A stretch of 64,000 nt of DNA from Diogma glabrata (taxonomy: Eukaryota > Arthropoda > Insecta > Diptera > Cylindrotomidae): NCBI GenBank assembly GCA_963693315.1, contig OY856186.1, forward strand, positions 134,174,428-134,238,427, given 5' to 3'. This document shows positions 60,265 through 64,000 of the stretch, in pieces. Made by a program: the position numbers and the translations under genes. The stretch's first letter is position 1. Each line of letters starts with the position of its first letter. Under the pieces are notes generated by a model. The model was not told where the DNA came from and did no database searches. It saw nothing but the letters and a program-made list of their open reading frames with translations.

Positions 60265-60733
60265 GTTGAAAAGTATTAAATTATTATTATTGGAATAATA
60301 ATAACTGCACGGATCTTTGACACGAAGGTATAGATAATGCAACAAAACAAAATAAAATTAGTTGAAAAAATCGGAAATCCCGTTATAACAAAAAACAATC
60401 AAACAATGTGAGAGTGTACACTTTTTTTTGACGCGTAAAATCAGAGCATTTTGCAATTTTTTTAAAATTACAAGGATAACAACAAATAATTGAATTTTTG
60501 TTTTTGTTAAAATAAACTAATACTTAATACACTTTTTAAAAATGAAATGTATTTTATTTTTCCATTCTTCTTTTAAGATATATTAGTCCGTAAATGTTGA
60601 ACTATTTGCTGTACACTTTTTTTTGACGCTGACTGTATATATTCTCCTAATTATAAATATTCATAAAAATTTGGTTTTAGAAAAAAAATCGATGAGCGCA
60701 CTAATCCTGCTGCCGGATCTTAGGCTATATTTT

Positions 60734-61943
60734 AGGTAGATTTCATATAAAAATCTACGTATTGCAATGGGCTTCATCTCGGAATTTCGGAAAAATTTTG
60801 ATGCCAAACGACTATTTGTGATAAGCGGAGATGGAAAAACAAAAAAAAAAAAAAATTATATATATATATAACGATATGAGGTATAACGGAATTTAGCGGC
60901 ACTCTCACGGTCGCATTTTTCGACCTACACCAAAATAATTTTCTGTGTATGTTACGGCAAATAATGTCTTGGACAAGTTCGTGAACTGGCCATATCCGGG
61001 TACCGGTTAAGCGGCTAGAGCCTAAAAAGTCGAATAATCTAGGGCGCTATAACTTCCGTTTGAATAATAATATTTTAATAAAATTTAAAAATATTGAATA
61101 TTTGAACCTTTTTTTATCATTTTTATCCAGATGACTACTTTGGCGTTTCAGGTTCCTCAAAAATCAGCTGTTTTAAAAATTTACTAAACTTTGCTGCCCT
61201 TGATCTAGCTGAAATGGCCAAGCTCATAGTTGAAAACTTTTTTTCACGTATTTAAAATATAAATCTTTCCAAAATTTTCAAAAATAATAGTTTAAATTTA
61301 ACGGTTGAGACCCTACGGCTGTTGAAATAAAAACAAACGCAAAAGGCAATGCTTTCATCATGTTTCAGTTTATGTTATTTAAATTCATCTTAACTTTTAA
61401 ACATACTTTTCAACTATAGCTTCAAAAATTTTCAGCTTTCTAACCCAAAAGGTTCCATTTTTTTAAGCATTATAATGCAACCCTTACAAGAAAAATATCA
61501 ACCCATTTAATACCATAGAAAAATTATCAAAATCTCTTTTGTTTTTATTTTTTTTACTAAGTAACCGTTTGAAAAAAGATTAAATAAGAACAAAAAAACA
61601 CAACAACAAAAGACGATTTTGAAATAAAATTGTTTGATAATGTTTGATTATAAATTATGTGTGATGGTATAATTGTAGTTGTGACGTAGTTCATTTGATC
61701 TTTGGTGGATTTAATATGTTATTAAAAGTAGTTTAAACCAACTTAAATAAAACTGTTCCGAAATTGTATTGATGGAGTTAGTTCGGATAATGTATTTAAT
61801 TTGGTTCGATAATTTTTTTGAATTATTCTGTTTCTACTTATATTTTTTATTTAAACTAATCTGACTTATCTAATTTTATTTGGACACAAAACCGTCTGAC
61901 CCCGAAATCTACCTATTTCTAGCGGATATACCTGCCGCTGGGA
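60734..61943 (+). mobile_element. HINE-like family B, copy 2
   Basis: The 5' end AGGTAGATTT...AAATCTACGT is followed by GCAATGGGCTTCATCTCGGA. There is a short (TA)n at about 60857-60871 and one GCGGCACTCTCACGGTCGCA unit at about 60896. The 3' end AAATCTACCT leads to hairpin AGCGG (61921-61925)/CCGCT (61935-61939). Positions 61620-61860 are also inverse to 35360-35590. Confidence 0.7.
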
Positions 61944-62269
61944 TTTTTTTATTTTAAAAATATTCCGTACCCAAATTTTCCGTAGAAATTATGAGTGTTG
62001 TTATTTGGTTATAATACAGATAGTGTTATTATTGAAAATAAAGAATAAATTTTTTTTAAATTGTTAAATAAATTGTTAGATAAAATAACAGTAAATAGTG
62101 ATGCCTTAAATTAAAATATAATTCTACTACATAGGTATCGTTTAGCTGAATTTACAACAACTGTGAATTAATTTACAAAAAAAATTATATATATGTGTGT
62201 TCTATGAATTGTTCTGATACAAATAAAATTTAGTTTGGAATATTTTATAAAGTGAAATATAATGTCAGT
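61944..62269. other. Intergenic, no feature recognised
   Basis: AT-rich sequence between the HINE and the satellite. Confidence 0.4.
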
Positions 62270-63180
62270 AAGGCAATAGAGGTCAATTTTTTTGGTGTAA
62301 CAAAGTTTTGTTATTATGTCCACTCAACATCGATATCAAAGTTTTACTATTACTGCTGGGTATGTTACATAGTTCAACGCAACTTTGATATTAAATTTTT
62401 GCGGTTATCAAATCAACGATTATATCAAATCATCTGTTTTACCTATTTCAATTCGAGATTGATATCCCAGTTTTACTATTACTGCTGAGTATTTTACATA
62501 TTTCAACGCAACTTTGATATTAAGGTTTTGCTGTGATCAAATCAACATTGATCTCAAATCATCTATTCTACATATTTCAACTCAACATTGGTGTCAAAGT
62601 TTTACAATTGCTGCCATATATTATACCTGTTGAAACGCATCACTTATATCAAATTTTAGCTGTTGCTACCGTATATTTGACATATTTCTACTCAACGTTT
62701 ATATCAAATTTTTGCTGTTGCTATCGTATGTTTGACATATTTCAACTTAACCTTTATGTAAAATTTTTGCGGGTACTATTATATATCTTATATACTTCAG
62801 CTCAACATTTACATCAAAGTTTTACTATTGCTGTCGTATATTGTATTCATTGAAACGCATCATTTATATCAAGTTTTTGCTGTTACTACATATTTCAAAT
62901 CAACATTTACATCAAAGTTTTACTATTGCTGTCGTATATTGTATTCATTGAAACGCATCATTTATATCAAGTTTTTGCTGTAACTACATATTACAAATCA
63001 ACATTTACATCAAAGTTTTACTATTGCTGCCGTAAATTGTGCTTATTGAAACGTATCATCTATATCAAATTTTTGCTGTGGCTATCGTACATTTTACATA
63101 TTTCAACTGATATTCCATTTTGGTGTGATGACTACTGAGGTTCAACTCAACATTGATATTCAATTTTCTTGATACTTTAC
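62270..63180 (+). repeat. Degenerate satellite of about 49 and 98 bp
   Basis: Units built on CAACATTTACATCAAAGTTT, TACTATTGCTG(T/C)CGTATATTGT and GAAACGCATCATTTATATCA recur. The clearest are at 62804, 62902 and 63000 (98-bp spacing, a dimer of related half-units). Earlier units are more diverged. No gene; open frames follow from the repeat. Confidence 0.8.
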
Positions 63181-63781
63181 CTGTTGGATTGTTCATCGCT
63201 GATGGAGGGCTAAGGCCGTAATACTTGGAATTCGGGAGGATTTAAACATGGGGTGAGCGAACTTGATTATTTTATTTACCTTTTTATAGAGGTGTGAATG
63301 CGTGTGAAAGGGTACGCAAGTGATTGAATGGGGGCTTGCCTGTCGATGCGTGTGTGTGTACGTGTGTGTGAGCTGGCGATGCGTGTAGCAAGATGCGTGT
63401 AGTCTGAATTGGAAATGATTCTAATCAAAATATTTTTTTTTTGCTTCGAGGTAACGTCTCGATTTCCAAATACCTTTTCTTGTATTATATTGCCTAAATT
63501 TATGAATTTATATTTTTAAGTAAACCAAGAACCATTCTCAACTAACCTGTATTACAAAAAAAAAAGAAAACCAAATTCTTGACATGTTTTAGGTTTATTA
63601 ATTATATAATACATTAACCAACTGTAAACTACAGGTATTGAAATAAACTGGTTTGGACATGTTTGCTTAACTTACAAATAAACTTATAATTTTTTTTTGA
63701 GTTGTAAATATTTCTTTTGGGAATTACTTATGGTTTTATAAATTTTTAAAAATGTTATTAATAAAGAAAAAAGGGAAATAA
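63181..63781. other. Intergenic, no gene recognised
   Basis: Moderately GC-rich at 63185-63410, with GTGTGTGTACGTGTGTGTGA at about 63350, then AT-rich. No element ends were identified. Confidence 0.4.
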
Positions 63782-63943
63782 TCAATAAAGACTTTCAATA
63801 TAGCGTGTGACGTTCTCCAGTGCTCTAGGATCTGATTCACGGTGTACCAGCGATGGCAGTGGTTTACGAGCTGTATCATATGGGTCAGATGACAGACATA
63901 CAACGAAATAATGATAACTACCACTTGCGGCGGGTCTTAAAGC
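63782..63943 (-). CDS. Possible 3' terminal exon, unrecognised
   Basis: A minus-strand open frame from about 63943 to TGA at 63782-63784 reads RPAASGSYHYFVVCLSSDPY, DTARKPLPSLVHRESDPRAL and ENVTRYIESLY. Its GC content is well above the local average, unlike chance frames in this window. It lacks an initiator Met of its own and is preceded by a stop, so it would need a splice acceptor near 63945 or further upstream, beyond easy recognition. I do not know the family. It could be a host gene running off the window edge or an old element. Confidence 0.3.
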   Translation of the reverse strand, partial: ALRPAASGSYHYFVVCLSSDPYDTARKPLPSLVHRESDPRALENVTRYIESLY

Positions 63944-64000
63944 TTAAGTGTCTTGCTTCGCCGTCTGAATGTGTGCATCCTGCTATGCCATTCTCATTGG

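Larger units (their letters stand above)
59014..60635. mobile_element. Tc1-like palindrome: two truncated copies head to head
   Basis: Flanked by TA at 59012-59013 and 60636-60637. The ends CAGTCAGCGTCAAAAAAAAG are inverted at both sides. Left arm about 59014-59800, right arm about 59850-60635, separated by about 50 bp. Each arm carries a Tc1 terminal repeat and the first part of transposase only. Confidence 0.9.
57705..60720. mobile_element. Outer palindromic MITE (about 80-bp arms) split by two insertions
   Basis: The left arm 57705-57787 (AGATCCGGCTGCAGGATTAG, then TGCGCTCATCGATTTTTT) is the inverse of 60640-60720. The arms would meet in TATATA if the two internal elements were removed. 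The target-site duplication is unclear. Confidence 0.75.

Overview
This 64-kb window looks like heterochromatin-like DNA from an arthropod, most probably an insect. The sequence is strongly AT-rich, with long (TA)n arrays, a 200-bp scaffold gap, and remains of nearly every metazoan transposon class: APE-type LINEs, a Penelope-like element, Ty3/gypsy LTR elements, hAT, Tc1/mariner, Helitron/Helentron, tRNA-derived SINEs and foldback MITEs. I found no complete host gene. Two stretches of higher GC (about 18.37-19.04 kb, and 63.78-63.94 kb on the minus strand) might be host exons, but I do not recognise them. The order of insect cannot be told from the sequence.

Layout. 0-4 kb: end of a non-autonomous Helentron-like repeat (called family A here), a hAT remnant, then a family B copy carrying a 248-bp (TA)n array and three 327-bp tandem units. 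4.4-10.4 kb: a SINE-like sequence, two 1.1-kb direct repeats with a 62-bp minisatellite, and a 5'-truncated LINE. 10.9-16.1 kb: gypsy gag-protease remains, a Penelope-like element, then an integrase C-terminus. 16.3-24 kb: hAT remains, stacked palindromes, a 1.7-kb long-inverted-repeat element and a 200-bp palindrome whose loop carries LINE reverse-transcriptase sequence. 24.2-27.1 kb: an element with roughly 0.6-kb inverted arms around a spliced gene of a family I recall only as uncharacterised. 27.4-31.2 kb: family A copy split by a LINE. 31.6-33.1 kb: family B 3' end downstream of a Helitron-type helicase remnant on the same strand. 34.1-38.7 kb: a 2.32-kb tandem duplication differing at three positions. 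38.4-39.95 kb: a decayed LINE. 41.2-46.3 kb: a young LTR retrotransposon, with LTRs about 1% diverged, inserted in a (TA)n array; it has lost protease, reverse transcriptase and most of RNase H, and reads Gag-Integrase in one frame with a single stop. 46.4-47.1 kb: mariner deletion derivative. 48.2-55.8 kb: a near-complete LINE (ORF1, endonuclease, RT, poly-A) interrupted by palindromic MITEs and by a family A copy. 57.7-60.7 kb: three palindromic elements, one inside another. 60.7-61.9 kb: family B copy. 62.3-63.2 kb: a degenerate satellite.

The strongest signals are: (1) two Helentron-associated (HINE-like) families with the same end design, one physically linked to a helicase remnant; (2) the Gag-Integrase deletion derivative; (3) a Tc1 head-to-head palindrome encoding only the DNA-binding half of transposase on both arms; (4) the long-inverted-repeat element carrying a spliced gene; and (5) the recent tandem duplication with a 13-bp templated filler. 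All family assignments come from reading motifs by eye; no database search was run.
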